64,000 bases of DNA, taken from the NCBI GenBank assembly GCA_021325275.1, contig JAJPHL010000068.1, positions 186,001 through 250,000 on the forward strand, in the 5' to 3' direction. This DNA is from Terriglobia bacterium (GTDB taxonomy: Bacteria; Acidobacteriota; Terriglobia; JAJPHL01). The position numbers and the translations under genes were made by a program. The notes below the pieces were generated by a model that saw only the letters and a program-made list of their open reading frames with translations, was not told where the DNA came from and did not search any database. Positions 29,191 to 38,425 of this stretch are shown here, in pieces; the stretch's first letter is position 1, and each line of letters opens with the position of its first letter.

Positions 29191-31050
29191 ATGTGCGGAA
29201 TCTGCGGTGGATGGATGCCCGACGGCGCGCCCGGCTTCGACGAAGCTCAGGCGATTGCCATGCGCGATGCCATGTACCATCGCGGTCCCGACGATGGCGG
29301 ACATTGGGTTTCCGGCGACGGCCGCACCTTGCTCGGCAGCCGGCGTCTTGCCATCATCGACGTTTCGCCAGCCGGTCACATGCCGATGTGGAACGCCGAC
29401 CAGTCGGCGGCGATCGTCTTCAACGGAGAGTGCTACAACTACACGGAACTGCGCCGGTCGCTCGAGGCGAAAGGGCATCGTTTCCGTTCGCAGACCGACA
29501 CCGAGTCGGTGCTCGAAATGTTTTCCGCCGCGCCGCCCGAAGAAATGCTCTCGCAAGTGCGCGGCATGTTCGCGCTGGCGATTTGGGATCGCAAACGCCG
29601 CCGCTTGCTTCTGGCGCGCGATCGCTTGGGCATCAAGCCGATCTATTACTCGCGACAGAACGGCGGAATCTTGTTCGCATCCGAAGTGCGATCGCTTTTG
29701 GCGAGCGGGCGCGTCTCGCGCCAGTTGAATCCCACGGGAACGCAAGGGTATTTTGCGATGGGATCGGCGCAAACGCCCGAGACTCCGCTGGCGGAAGTCC
29801 GCGCGCTGCCACCGGGGCATTATCTGCTGATCGAAGACGGTCGCGAGACGCTGCGTCCTTACTGGACACTGCGTTTTGACGAGGAGGAACAGACCGAAGC
29901 CGAGTGGCGTGAGCGTGTTCGCGACGCCTTGCTCGATTCCGTGAAGCGACACTTGGTGGCGGATCGTCCCGTCGGCATTTTCTTGAGCGGGGGCATCGAC
30001 TCAAGCGCGACCGTGGCGTTAGCGCGGCACGTCGAGCACTCCAAATTGCGCACCTACTCGGTGGTCTTCGGCGAAGCCGCCTACAACGAAGCGTCGTACT
30101 CGCGGAGAATCGCGCAACAGTTTGAAACGGATCATCACGAGTACGTGGTGACCGGCGCCGACGCTCTCAGGCAAATCGACCGGATGATCGGGAGCGTCGA
30201 CTTGCCGAGCGTCGACGGCCTGAACACATATCTGGTGTCGCAAGTTACGCGCGGCGACGGAACGATCGTGGCACTCTCCGGCCTTGGCAGCGACGAAATC
30301 TTTTTCGGCTATTCCGGCTTTACCTGGATTCCTCGCATGGCGCGGCTCGCCGCCGCCGGCGGGGCATTGATCCGGTCGGGTGCGCGATTGTCGCGCGATT
30401 CCAGCGTGCCGGGATCGCGCGCCGCGCGACTAATGGATCTTTCCGGCGACGCGCCGCTCGCCAGCGCCTACTTCGCCTATCGCGGATTGCTGGATTCGCG
30501 TTCGCTGCACGCGATGTTTCGCCCGGAATTTGCGAATGGTCACGGATTCGACGCCACACGTTACCTCGCCGGTTTCGACGGTGGGCCGGGTCCGAACGGC
30601 GTTTCTGCTCTCGAACTGCGCGCCTACATGCACAATCAACTGTTGCGCGACAGCGACGTGATGAGCATGGCGCATTCGCTCGAACTGCGTGTTCCGTTCC
30701 TCGATCATCCCTTGGTGGAATTGTTGGCGCGCGTTCCGGCGCGCTTGAAACGATCGCCGGCCGCGGAGCCCAAACGCCTTTTGGTCACTTCGCTTCCGGC
30801 GCCCTTGCCGCCGGAAATCTGGCAGCGTCCCAAGAAAGGATTCACGCTGCCGTTCGCCGTGTGGCTCAACAAGGAATTGCGTCCGCTGGCGGAAGAAGTG
30901 ATGATCTCCGGCGATTCGCCGTTGCGCGAATTCTGCCGCATGGAATTGTTGCAGCAAATGTGGGAGGGATTCCTCGCCCAGCGCGTGCACTGGTCGAGGA
31001 TCTGGTGCGCGGTGGTGTTCGCGCGCTGGTATCGGCAACTCCGCGCTTAG
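29191..31050 (+). CDS. asnB: Asparagine synthase (glutamine-hydrolysing)
   Basis: A 619-residue class II glutamine amidotransferase/asparagine synthetase. Processing to expose C2 (MCGICGG) fixes the start at 29191. N-terminal Ntn-glutaminase about 2-200 (YHRGPDDGG, SRRLAIID), C-terminal ATP-pyrophosphatase domain with PP-loop FLSGGIDSS near residue 265. It converts aspartate, ATP and glutamine to asparagine. Because amidotransferases of this type also occur in exopolysaccharide clusters, a biosynthetic role on glycans cannot be excluded. Ends on the convergent next gene with a 4-base overlap. Confidence 0.93.
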   Translation: MCGICGGWMPDGAPGFDEAQAIAMRDAMYHRGPDDGGHWVSGDGRTLLGSRRLAIIDVSPAGHMPMWNADQSAAIVFNGECYNYTELRRSLEAKGHRFRSQTDTESVLEMFSAAPPEEMLSQVRGMFALAIWDRKRRRLLLARDRLGIKPIYYSRQNGGILFASEVRSLLASGRVSRQLNPTGTQGYFAMGSAQTPETPLAEVRALPPGHYLLIEDGRETLRPYWTLRFDEEEQTEAEWRERVRDALLDSVKRHLVADRPVGIFLSGGIDSSATVALARHVEHSKLRTYSVVFGEAAYNEASYSRRIAQQFETDHHEYVVTGADALRQIDRMIGSVDLPSVDGLNTYLVSQVTRGDGTIVALSGLGSDEIFFGYSGFTWIPRMARLAAAGGALIRSGARLSRDSSVPGSRAARLMDLSGDAPLASAYFAYRGLLDSRSLHAMFRPEFANGHGFDATRYLAGFDGGPGPNGVSALELRAYMHNQLLRDSDVMSMAHSLELRVPFLDHPLVELLARVPARLKRSPAAEPKRLLVTSLPAPLPPEIWQRPKKGFTLPFAVWLNKELRPLAEEVMISGDSPLREFCRMELLQQMWEGFLAQRVHWSRIWCAVVFARWYRQLRA

Positions 31051-31997
31051 TCTTCAAACTCAGCCAAATAAGCGGCCAGCAACGGCACCATGATTTCGTG
31101 GTGTCCTGTAAGCGCGAAACCATGACCGCCGCCCGCCACGGGTCTTTCCACGACGTTGCGCGTCGGCCGGTAATGCTGGATGAAGTCCAAGTTCGCAGTG
31201 TCGAATCGGCTCAAAGGATTTCCCAGATTGCGCACCACCGACACCGCTTTCAAGAAAATTTCCGGCAACAGCACGGCGGATCCAACATTTAAGTACACGC
31301 CGCCTTCGTCGAGTCCGCGAACCAGGGACGCGAACAGGCGAAAATCGTGATAGCTCGTCGTGCCCAGCGCGGCTGCATCCATGCGCGGATCGTTGTGCGG
31401 CGTGTCGGTGCCGAGCGCGACGTGTACGGTTGCCGGGATTTTGCGCGACCATGCCGCTGCCAGCAAACTTTTCTCCGCATTGGTCGCGCCTGCGAGCGAT
31501 CGCCCAAGAGCCTCACCGAGCCCGATGCCGTTGCGCGCGGCGGCCGTCGCCGCGCCGTGGAATGTCGCGGCTGTTTCGTCGGAAACGCCGAACCGTCCGT
31601 CCTTGAGAACGTCGTCCACTTCCTCCGATGTCGCGCCGCTCAGCGCGATCTCAAGATCGTGGATCGCCGCCGCGCCGTTCATGGCCAGCGCCGTCAAAAG
31701 CTCTCGATCCATCAAGTCGATCAGCACAGGCGCGAGACCGCACTTCACCACGTGTCCGCCGATTCCCCAAAGGATCGCGCGGCCCGCCACGCGCGCGTGC
31801 AAAATGGAGGCTGCCAATTCCCGAAATTGATCCGCGCCCAGCAGATGTGGTAAAGAATCAACGAAGTCGGTCATACTGGAGCCTTGCGGCCGGTAGGCGC
31901 GGCCGAAATGCGACAAGTTGACTTTCGCGGGCCGACCCGCGAGGGGAACGGTGCGCAGTTTGGAAAAATCGAGCGGCTTTATTTTGTATTCGCTCAT
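31047..31997 (-). CDS. Deoxyhypusine-synthase-like conserved protein
   Basis: A 316-residue soluble protein. The text GGHVVKCGLAPVLIDLM, TALAMNGAAAIHDLEIAL and LNVGSAVLLPEIFLKA resembles a group of bacterial proteins annotated as deoxyhypusine-synthase-like, which share the NAD-binding fold with archaeal/eukaryotic DHS but lack a known eIF5A substrate in bacteria. The function is therefore unassigned; a spermidine- or homospermidine-related NAD-dependent reaction is possible. The ATG at 31997 (MSEYKIKPLDF) is preferred over a 12-residue extension. Ends overlapping asnB. Confidence 0.65.
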   Translation of the reverse strand: MSEYKIKPLDFSKLRTVPLAGRPAKVNLSHFGRAYRPQGSSMTDFVDSLPHLLGADQFRELAASILHARVAGRAILWGIGGHVVKCGLAPVLIDLMDRELLTALAMNGAAAIHDLEIALSGATSEEVDDVLKDGRFGVSDETAATFHGAATAAARNGIGLGEALGRSLAGATNAEKSLLAAAWSRKIPATVHVALGTDTPHNDPRMDAAALGTTSYHDFRLFASLVRGLDEGGVYLNVGSAVLLPEIFLKAVSVVRNLGNPLSRFDTANLDFIQHYRPTRNVVERPVAGGGHGFALTGHHEIMVPLLAAYLAEFED

Positions 31998-32050
31998 CGC
32001 GGTCACAGTGTAGCAGAAGTCTGGAGAGAGCAAGGCGCCTTGACGAAAAC

Positions 32051-32389
32051 ATGGACAAAGGGATGAAGGAAGAGCCGCTTGACCGACCGAACGAAGCGGG
32101 ACCCGACGACGAAGAAGCGCGATTCCGCGCCAAAGTGCGCGACATGGTGCCGCGCTACCTGGCTGACATCCGCAAAGACGTCGCGCAATTCGCCACGCTT
32201 CTCGAAGCCGGCGATTTCAACCGCATTCGATCCATCGGTCACGTGCTGAAAGGCACCGGCAGCACCTTCGGATTTCCCGAAATCACGTATTGGGGTGCGG
32301 CGATCGAAGAGTCGGCGATGCGCGCCGACGTCGTAAAATTACGCGAACAAACCGAAGCCGTGGCGGCGTTTCTGGCGCGCCAAGCCTAG
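32051..32389 (+). CDS. Hpt (histidine phosphotransfer) domain protein
   Basis: A 112-residue single-domain Hpt protein. Helical throughout, with the phosphoryl-accepting motif GHVLKGTGSTFGF (His around residue 63, HxxKGxxxxxG). It would shuttle phosphate between a hybrid histidine kinase and a response regulator, neither of which is nearby. The start could instead be the internal ATG four codons later. Confidence 0.88.
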   Translation: MDKGMKEEPLDRPNEAGPDDEEARFRAKVRDMVPRYLADIRKDVAQFATLLEAGDFNRIRSIGHVLKGTGSTFGFPEITYWGAAIEESAMRADVVKLREQTEAVAAFLARQA

Positions 32390-32468
32390 TGGCGCGTGCA
32401 CAATTTGAGTCACTGGCAGCCTGCGCACTCCTCGCGCAGTCACGATATGATAGAACCTTACACCGATC

Positions 32469-34196
32469 ATGTATATTCTTGGAATTAACGCCTATCACGG
32501 CGACGCCGCCGTTGTTTTGCTCAAGGACGGTCAAATCGCTTTCGCTCTCGAGGAAGAGCGGCTGAACCGCGTCAAACACTCCGCTGGATTTCCGAGCATG
32601 GCGCTGCGCGGCGCGCTCGAGTACGCCGGAATCGGGATCGACGCGGTCGATCACATCGCCATCGCGCGTTCTCCGCGCGCGCATCTGCTTGAGAAAATGC
32701 AATTCGTGTTGAAGCAGGGCTTGGTGTTTTCTCGACTCACGCAAGAGCGCCTGAAGAACGCCGCGAAAGTTCGCAGCCTGAAAGCTGAAGTGGCCGACGC
32801 GCTCGGCGTCGACGAAAAATCCGTGCGCGCTAAGATTCACAACGTGGAGCATCATCAGGCGCACATGGCCAGTTCGTTCCTGGTTTCCGATTTCGAGGAC
32901 GCCGCGATTCTTTCGGTCGACGGCTTCGGCGATTTCCGCAGCACCATGACCGGGTACGGAAAGGGAACCAACATCAAGGTGCTCGACAGCGTGGGTTTTC
33001 CGCATTCGCTCGGGCTGATGTATACGATGGTCGCGCAATATCTCGGATTCCCGCACTACGGCGATGAAGGCAAGGTGATGGGCCTCGCTCCCTATGGCGA
33101 TCCCAAGGATTATCTCCAACGTATGCGCCAAATCGTGCACTTCAAGAGCGATGGGGCATTCGAACTAAACCTCGACTACTTCTGCCATCACGCCGGCGGC
33201 GTCTCGATGGTTTGGGACAAAGGCTATCCGGTGATCGAACGCGTTTTCTCCGACAAAGTGGTGGAGGTGTTCGGTCCCGCGCGGCAGAAGGGCGAAAAAC
33301 TCGAGCAGAAACACTCCGATCTCGCCGCCGCGCTGCAGATTGTCCTCGAAGAAGGCATTCTCCATGTGCTCGGCCGTTTGTGGGAACGGACCAAGTGTCC
33401 TCGATTGACGCTCGCCGGTGGCGTGGGATTCAATTCCGTGGCCAATGGAAAAATTCTCGATCGCACGCCGTTCAAGGACCTCTACGTTCAACCGGCCGCG
33501 GGCGACGCCGGCACGGCGCTCGGCGCCGCATTTCACGTGCAGCACGTGGAATTAGGTCAGCCGCGGCAATGCCGTATGCGTACGGCGTACCTCGGACCCG
33601 AATACACCGATGAGCAAATGACCTCGACGATGGACCGTCTTGGCGTGAAATACACAAAGCCCAAAGATTTGCTGCAACAAGTCGCGAAGCACTTGGCCGA
33701 CGGCAAAGTGATCGGTTGGTTCGAAGGGCGCGCCGAGTTTGGTCCGCGTGCGCTCGGCCATCGCAGCATTTTGGCCGATCCGCGCCGCGCCGATATGAAG
33801 GACACGTTGAACGCGCGCGTGAAACGCCGCGAGTCATTCCGGCCTTTTGCTCCATCGATCTTGGAGGAGCACGTCGCCGAGTGGTTCGAGAACACGTATC
33901 CCTCGCCGTTCATGCTGCTGGTCTACAAATTCAAGGAAGACAAACGCGCGCTCGTCCCTGCGGTCTGCCACGTCGATCAAACCGGGCGTTTGCAAACCGT
34001 GTCGCGCGAGATTCAACCGCGCTACTGGGAAATCATCGACGAATTCCGTAAGATCACCGGCGTGCCGATTCTCCTGAACACTTCGTTCAACGAAGACGAG
34101 CCGATGGTCTGCTCGCCGGAGGATGCCGTCGAGTGTTTTCAATCGACGCACATGGACGTGTTGGTAATGGGAGATTTTCTGGCGGTCAATCCCTAG
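32469..34196 (+). CDS. Carbamoyltransferase, NodU/TobZ family
   Basis: A 575-residue two-domain carbamoyltransferase. The N-terminal YrdC-like/Kae1-type ATPase region shows LGINAYHGDAAVVL, EEERLNRVKHSAGFP, NVEHHQAHMASSF and SVDGFGD; the C-terminal domain has GWFEGRAEFGPRALGHRS and ILLNTSFNEDEPMVC. It uses carbamoyl phosphate and ATP to carbamoylate a hydroxyl, typically on a sugar or antibiotic. It is followed 12 bases later by a CpsB/CapC-type phosphatase, suggesting exopolysaccharide modification. A TATGAT lies 17 bases before the ATG. Confidence 0.93.
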   Translation: MYILGINAYHGDAAVVLLKDGQIAFALEEERLNRVKHSAGFPSMALRGALEYAGIGIDAVDHIAIARSPRAHLLEKMQFVLKQGLVFSRLTQERLKNAAKVRSLKAEVADALGVDEKSVRAKIHNVEHHQAHMASSFLVSDFEDAAILSVDGFGDFRSTMTGYGKGTNIKVLDSVGFPHSLGLMYTMVAQYLGFPHYGDEGKVMGLAPYGDPKDYLQRMRQIVHFKSDGAFELNLDYFCHHAGGVSMVWDKGYPVIERVFSDKVVEVFGPARQKGEKLEQKHSDLAAALQIVLEEGILHVLGRLWERTKCPRLTLAGGVGFNSVANGKILDRTPFKDLYVQPAAGDAGTALGAAFHVQHVELGQPRQCRMRTAYLGPEYTDEQMTSTMDRLGVKYTKPKDLLQQVAKHLADGKVIGWFEGRAEFGPRALGHRSILADPRRADMKDTLNARVKRRESFRPFAPSILEEHVAEWFENTYPSPFMLLVYKFKEDKRALVPAVCHVDQTGRLQTVSREIQPRYWEIIDEFRKITGVPILLNTSFNEDEPMVCSPEDAVECFQSTHMDVLVMGDFLAVNP

Positions 34197-34208
34197 TACG
34201 ATAACTAC

Positions 34209-34964
34209 ATGGTTGATATTCACTGTCACGTCCTGCCCGGAATCGATGACGGCTCGCCCGACTTGGAGACGTCGATCGGGATGTGTCAGTCCGCGGTTGC
34301 CGATGGTGTGACGCATGTCGTGGGAACGCCGCATTGCGACGACAACTACGAATTCAGTTGGGACGTGAACACGGCCAAGCGCGACGAATTGCAAAAAGCC
34401 GTGGGACCCAAGCCGCAACTCCTGCTGGGCTGCGATTTCCACTTGAACGACATCAACCTGGAATTGTTGCAGGTCAACGCCGATCCGTTTTTGATTGCCC
34501 AGCAGAATCATTTGCTCGTGGAAAACTCAAACTACAGTCTGCCGCCGGCGATGGAGCAGATGTTTTTCAATCTTCGCTGCCGCGGCATTATTCCCGTGCT
34601 GACCCATCCCGAGCGCAATCCTTTGTGGCAGCGCAAGCCGGACTTGCTAAAAAAACTTGCCCAGCAGGACTGCGTGGTGCAGATCACCGCCGGATCGATC
34701 ACCGGCCGCATGGGCAAAGGTCCACAGAAATACGCCATGGAGTGGTTGAAGCAGGGCATCGTGCACGTCGTGGCATCGGACGCGCACAACACCTCGAGCC
34801 GTCCGCTGAAGTTGAAGGAAGCGTTCGACGTCGTCGCGGAAGCAATCGACGCCGATACCGCCGACTTGCTTTTCACGCACAATCCCAAAGCGATCATCGA
34901 GGGCGGCGCGACGTTTCAGCCGCGCCCGCCGAAGAAGCGTCTCTGGGGATTCCTCGGCTTCTAA
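34209..34964 (+). CDS. CpsB/CapC (YwqE) family tyrosine-protein phosphatase, PHP fold
   Basis: A 251-residue PHP-fold metal-dependent phosphatase. Metal-binding motifs are DIHCHVLPGIDDG (residues 3-15), TPHCDDNYEF, LTHPERN and SDAHNTSS. The family dephosphorylates tyrosine-rich tails of bacterial BY-kinases and so controls capsule or exopolysaccharide export. No BY-kinase is in the window. It follows the carbamoyltransferase by 12 bases. Confidence 0.92.
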   Translation: MVDIHCHVLPGIDDGSPDLETSIGMCQSAVADGVTHVVGTPHCDDNYEFSWDVNTAKRDELQKAVGPKPQLLLGCDFHLNDINLELLQVNADPFLIAQQNHLLVENSNYSLPPAMEQMFFNLRCRGIIPVLTHPERNPLWQRKPDLLKKLAQQDCVVQITAGSITGRMGKGPQKYAMEWLKQGIVHVVASDAHNTSSRPLKLKEAFDVVAEAIDADTADLLFTHNPKAIIEGGATFQPRPPKKRLWGFLGF

Positions 34965-34997
34965 ATTCGCCCCAAGAGTTTGGTAAGCTCTAGAGCC

Positions 34998-37427
34998 ATG
35001 ACCAAACGGCTCGCCTTCGTTCTCCTCGTTTTTTCCGCTGTCCTTTCCGCCGAAACCATCGCCGACAAGACAAAAGGCATGGACAAAGCCGCCGGATACT
35101 TCACCTATCACTGGGACGCGAAGGCCGGCAAGATCTGGCTGGAAATCGATCGCTGGGATTCCGAGTTTCTCTACGTCGATTCGATGCCCGCCGGCATGGG
35201 ATCGAACGACATCGGCCTCGACCGCGGGCAACTCGGCGGCGAGCGCATCGTGAAGTTCACGCGCTCGGGACCGAAAGTTCTGCTCGTACAACCGAACTAC
35301 ATGTTTCGTGCGACGTCGGACAGCGCCGATGAACGCCGCGCGGTCGAGCAATCGTTTTCGCAGTCGGTGATTTGGGGATTCGATGTGGCCGCCGAGGAAG
35401 GATCGCGCGTGCTCGTCGATGCCACGGCGTTTTACCTCCGCGACGCGCACGATATTCCGGGTGCGATGCGCCGCGCCGGTCCAGGAGGAGGAACGTTCCG
35501 TCTCGATCCGTCACGTAGCGCGTTCTATCTGCCGCGCACCAAGAATTTTCCGAAGAACACTGAAGTGGAGACAACGCTTACGTTCCTGAGCGACGATCCG
35601 GGCTTCTGGGTTCGCGGCGTCGCGCCCACGCCGGGCGCGATCACCGTTCGCGAGCATCATTCTTTCTTCGAACTGCCGCCGCCGGGATTTCACATGCGTG
35701 AAGAAGACCCGCGCGCCGGATTCTTCGGCATGCGCTACTTGGATTATTCGACGCCGATCGGCGATCCCATCGTGCATCGATTCGCCGCGCGTCACCGGCT
35801 GCAGAAGAAAGATCCGAGCGCTGCGATGAGCGATCCCGTGAAGCCGATCGTCTACTATCTCGATCGCGGGACTCCCGAGCCGATCCGCTCGGCGTTACTT
35901 GAAGGTGCGCGTTGGTGGAATCAAGCATTCACGGCCGCCGGATATCGCGACGCGTTTCGCGTGGAGATGCTGCCCGAGGACGCCGACCCGATGGACGCGC
36001 GTTACAACATCATCCAATGGGTGCATCGTGCGACCCGCGGATGGTCGTACGGCGCGAGCGTCAGCGATCCGCGCACCGGCGAGATCATCAAGGGCCATGT
36101 GACGCTTGGATCGTTGCGCGTCCGCCAGGATTATTTGATCGCCGAAGGATTGGTGGCGGACTACGCCGACGGCAAGCCGGTGAATCCCGCGATGTTGCAA
36201 ATGTCGCTGGCGCGATTGCGCCAACTGGCCGCGCACGAAGTCGGGCACACGCTCGGGCTTCAGCACAATTACATCGCCAGCACTGAAGGCCGCGCTTCAG
36301 TGATGGATTATCCGCCGCCGACCGTGAAACTCTTGCCGTCGGGCGAAATTGATTTGAGCGACGCCTACGCCGTTGGCATCGGCGAGTGGGACAAAGTTTC
36401 CATCACTTGGGGATATTCCGATTTTCCAGCCGGAACAAATGAGCGAAAGCAACTCGACGACATTCTGGACAAGGCCCGCGGCCGCGGCCTGATTTTTCTC
36501 ACCGATCAGGACGCGCGACCGCCGGGCAGCGCGCATCCATCGACGCATTTGTGGGACAGCGGAACGAATGCCGTGGACGAACTGAATCGCTTGCTGAAAG
36601 TTCGCGCCGCGGCGCTGGCGCGCTTCGGCGAGCGCAACATTCGTGAGCACGAACCGCTCGCGACGCTCGAAGAAGTGCTCGTGCCGGTTTATCTTTATCA
36701 TCGCTATCAAACCGAAGCCGTGTCGAAAGTGCTAGGCGGCCAGGATTATCGCTACGCGCTGAAGGGCGACGGCCAAGTTCCCGCGGCGATTGTCGCGCCG
36801 GCCGAACAGCGGCGCGCGCTTGACGCGCTTTTATTGACGATCAAACCGGAAACGCTGCGCCTGCCTGAAAGCATCATCAAGCTGATTCCGCCGCATCCGT
36901 CGGGATACGAACGCACGCGCGAAGATTTTCGTTTGCACACCGGAATGACATTCGACGCGCTCGGCGCGGCGGAAACGGCGGCGCACCAGACCATCGGACT
37001 AATGCTCAATCCCGAACGCGCCGCGCGACTGGTGGAGTTTCATGCGCGCGACGCGAAGAATCCCGGGCTCGAGGAAGTGCTGAACCGCTTGCTGGCCGCG
37101 ACGTGGGAAGCTCCGCGCGCTGCAGCGGCACTTGACGCCGCGATTCAGGACACAGTGAAGGACGTCGCGCTCTATCACTTGATGATGCTGGCGGCGAACG
37201 ATCAAGCTTCCAGCGGCGCGCGAGCCGGCGCGTGGTCGGGGCTCGAAAAACTAAAAGCGTCGCTCGGGAAGCAACGCGCCGCACGACCGTTTGACGGCCA
37301 AGTAATTGAAGCACTCGCGCGCATCAAGCGCTTCCAGGACGATCCACGTCCGGCGAATCTGCCGAAACCACTTGAGCCGCCAGATGGAATGCCGATCGGC
37401 AGCGATGACTGCGCATGGATTCCATAA
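34998..37427 (+). CDS. Secreted zinc metalloprotease, DUF5117/DUF5118 type
   Basis: An 809-residue protein with a signal peptide (MTKRLAFVLLVFSAVLSAE). An N-terminal DUF5118/5117-type region (about 20-270; YFTYHWDAKAGKIWLEID) precedes a metzincin-like catalytic site HEVGHTLGLQHN near residues 413-424, with a possible Met-turn SVMDYPPP. The C-terminal 350 residues are helical. It should act in the periplasm or outside. Such proteins are common in Acidobacteriota and Bacteroidota; substrates are not defined. The ATG at 34998 is chosen because the signal peptide begins there. Confidence 0.9.
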   Translation: MTKRLAFVLLVFSAVLSAETIADKTKGMDKAAGYFTYHWDAKAGKIWLEIDRWDSEFLYVDSMPAGMGSNDIGLDRGQLGGERIVKFTRSGPKVLLVQPNYMFRATSDSADERRAVEQSFSQSVIWGFDVAAEEGSRVLVDATAFYLRDAHDIPGAMRRAGPGGGTFRLDPSRSAFYLPRTKNFPKNTEVETTLTFLSDDPGFWVRGVAPTPGAITVREHHSFFELPPPGFHMREEDPRAGFFGMRYLDYSTPIGDPIVHRFAARHRLQKKDPSAAMSDPVKPIVYYLDRGTPEPIRSALLEGARWWNQAFTAAGYRDAFRVEMLPEDADPMDARYNIIQWVHRATRGWSYGASVSDPRTGEIIKGHVTLGSLRVRQDYLIAEGLVADYADGKPVNPAMLQMSLARLRQLAAHEVGHTLGLQHNYIASTEGRASVMDYPPPTVKLLPSGEIDLSDAYAVGIGEWDKVSITWGYSDFPAGTNERKQLDDILDKARGRGLIFLTDQDARPPGSAHPSTHLWDSGTNAVDELNRLLKVRAAALARFGERNIREHEPLATLEEVLVPVYLYHRYQTEAVSKVLGGQDYRYALKGDGQVPAAIVAPAEQRRALDALLLTIKPETLRLPESIIKLIPPHPSGYERTREDFRLHTGMTFDALGAAETAAHQTIGLMLNPERAARLVEFHARDAKNPGLEEVLNRLLAATWEAPRAAAALDAAIQDTVKDVALYHLMMLAANDQASSGARAGAWSGLEKLKASLGKQRAARPFDGQVIEALARIKRFQDDPRPANLPKPLEPPDGMPIGSDDCAWIP

Positions 37428-37502
37428 GTTTTCGTATGCCTTAATCGCGCCTATAAGGACAATTGATTGGACGCCGACAGATGCAAGCGATACGCTTGAT
37501 AG

Positions 37503-38294
37503 GTGGTTGAAAAAAAGCTTCGACACTATCTATTCGCCAGCGATTTCGATCAGACGCTGAGTTTTCACGATTCCGGCCGCGTCCTGAGCGAATTGCTCGG
37601 CACGTCCGGATTCGAGGAGAAAATCGCCGGACTGTCCCGCATCCACTTCGTTCAACAGGGCGGGGAACTGGCATATCTACTGTTACATGATCCCGAATAT
37701 CGACGCGTGCGCCGCGAGCATCTGATCGAAGCGGGGAAGCGGATTCGCCTGAAGCACAACATCGCGACGCTCGAGCCGCTGCTGAATTCCGTCGACGGTT
37801 ATCGTTTCTCGCTTTACGTGATTTCCGCCGCGCCCGAAGAAGTGATCCAGTCGGCTCTCGAGGGAATTGTCCCGGCCGATCACATTTACGGCACCCGATT
37901 TCACTACGACGATTCGGGAGAAATCCAGTCGATCGTGCGCGTGCCCGCCGGTTACGGAAAAGTCGCGGTGCTCGAGGAGATTCGCGAGCAATTGGAGGTC
38001 AGCCCGGATCGCGTGATCTACGTCGGTGACGGCAGTTCCGACGTGCACGTGATGCTGCACGTGAATCATCGCGAGGGATTGACGATCGCCGTGTCCGAAA
38101 ACAAATACATCACGCCCATCGCGCGGCGCACAGTGTTGAGCGAAGACGCGCTGAGCGTTGTGGTGCCGGTGTTGGAAGAAGTCGCCGGTTGGGAATCGCC
38201 GCGGATTCGCAGCTTCTTTGACGCGCATGGATTCGTGGTGCGCGAGTGGGACAAAGTTCAAACCGATTCGCTGACCATCTCCGCGGCGGGCTAA
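37503..38294 (+). CDS. HAD superfamily (HAD-IB-like) phosphatase
   Basis: A 263-residue soluble HAD hydrolase. Motif [11 protein letters not shown] (nucleophile Asp in DFDQT), motif II VISAAPE, lysine in [11 protein letters not shown] and motif [17 protein letters not shown] are all present, so it should be an active phosphatase on a small phosphorylated metabolite (phosphoserine phosphatase-like length and layout). GTG start at 37503. No gene context helps to choose a substrate. Confidence 0.87.
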   Translation: MVEKKLRHYLFASDFDQTLSFHDSGRVLSELLGTSGFEEKIAGLSRIHFVQQGGELAYLLLHDPEYRRVRREHLIEAGKRIRLKHNIATLEPLLNSVDGYRFSLYVISAAPEEVIQSALEGIVPADHIYGTRFHYDDSGEIQSIVRVPAGYGKVAVLEEIREQLEVSPDRVIYVGDGSSDVHVMLHVNHREGLTIAVSENKYITPIARRTVLSEDALSVVVPVLEEVAGWESPRIRSFFDAHGFVVREWDKVQTDSLTISAAG

Positions 38295-38425
38295 CTGCGC
38301 GAAATCGGGCAGGCCGGTTCGAAAGCGGACACTCGAAACGCTCGTTTGCCCCTCCCGAGCACTGCCCTGCAATAGTTTCCGTTTGGTTCGACGCCTGCGT
38401 GTCACTCTGCGGGAGGACTCCGTCT

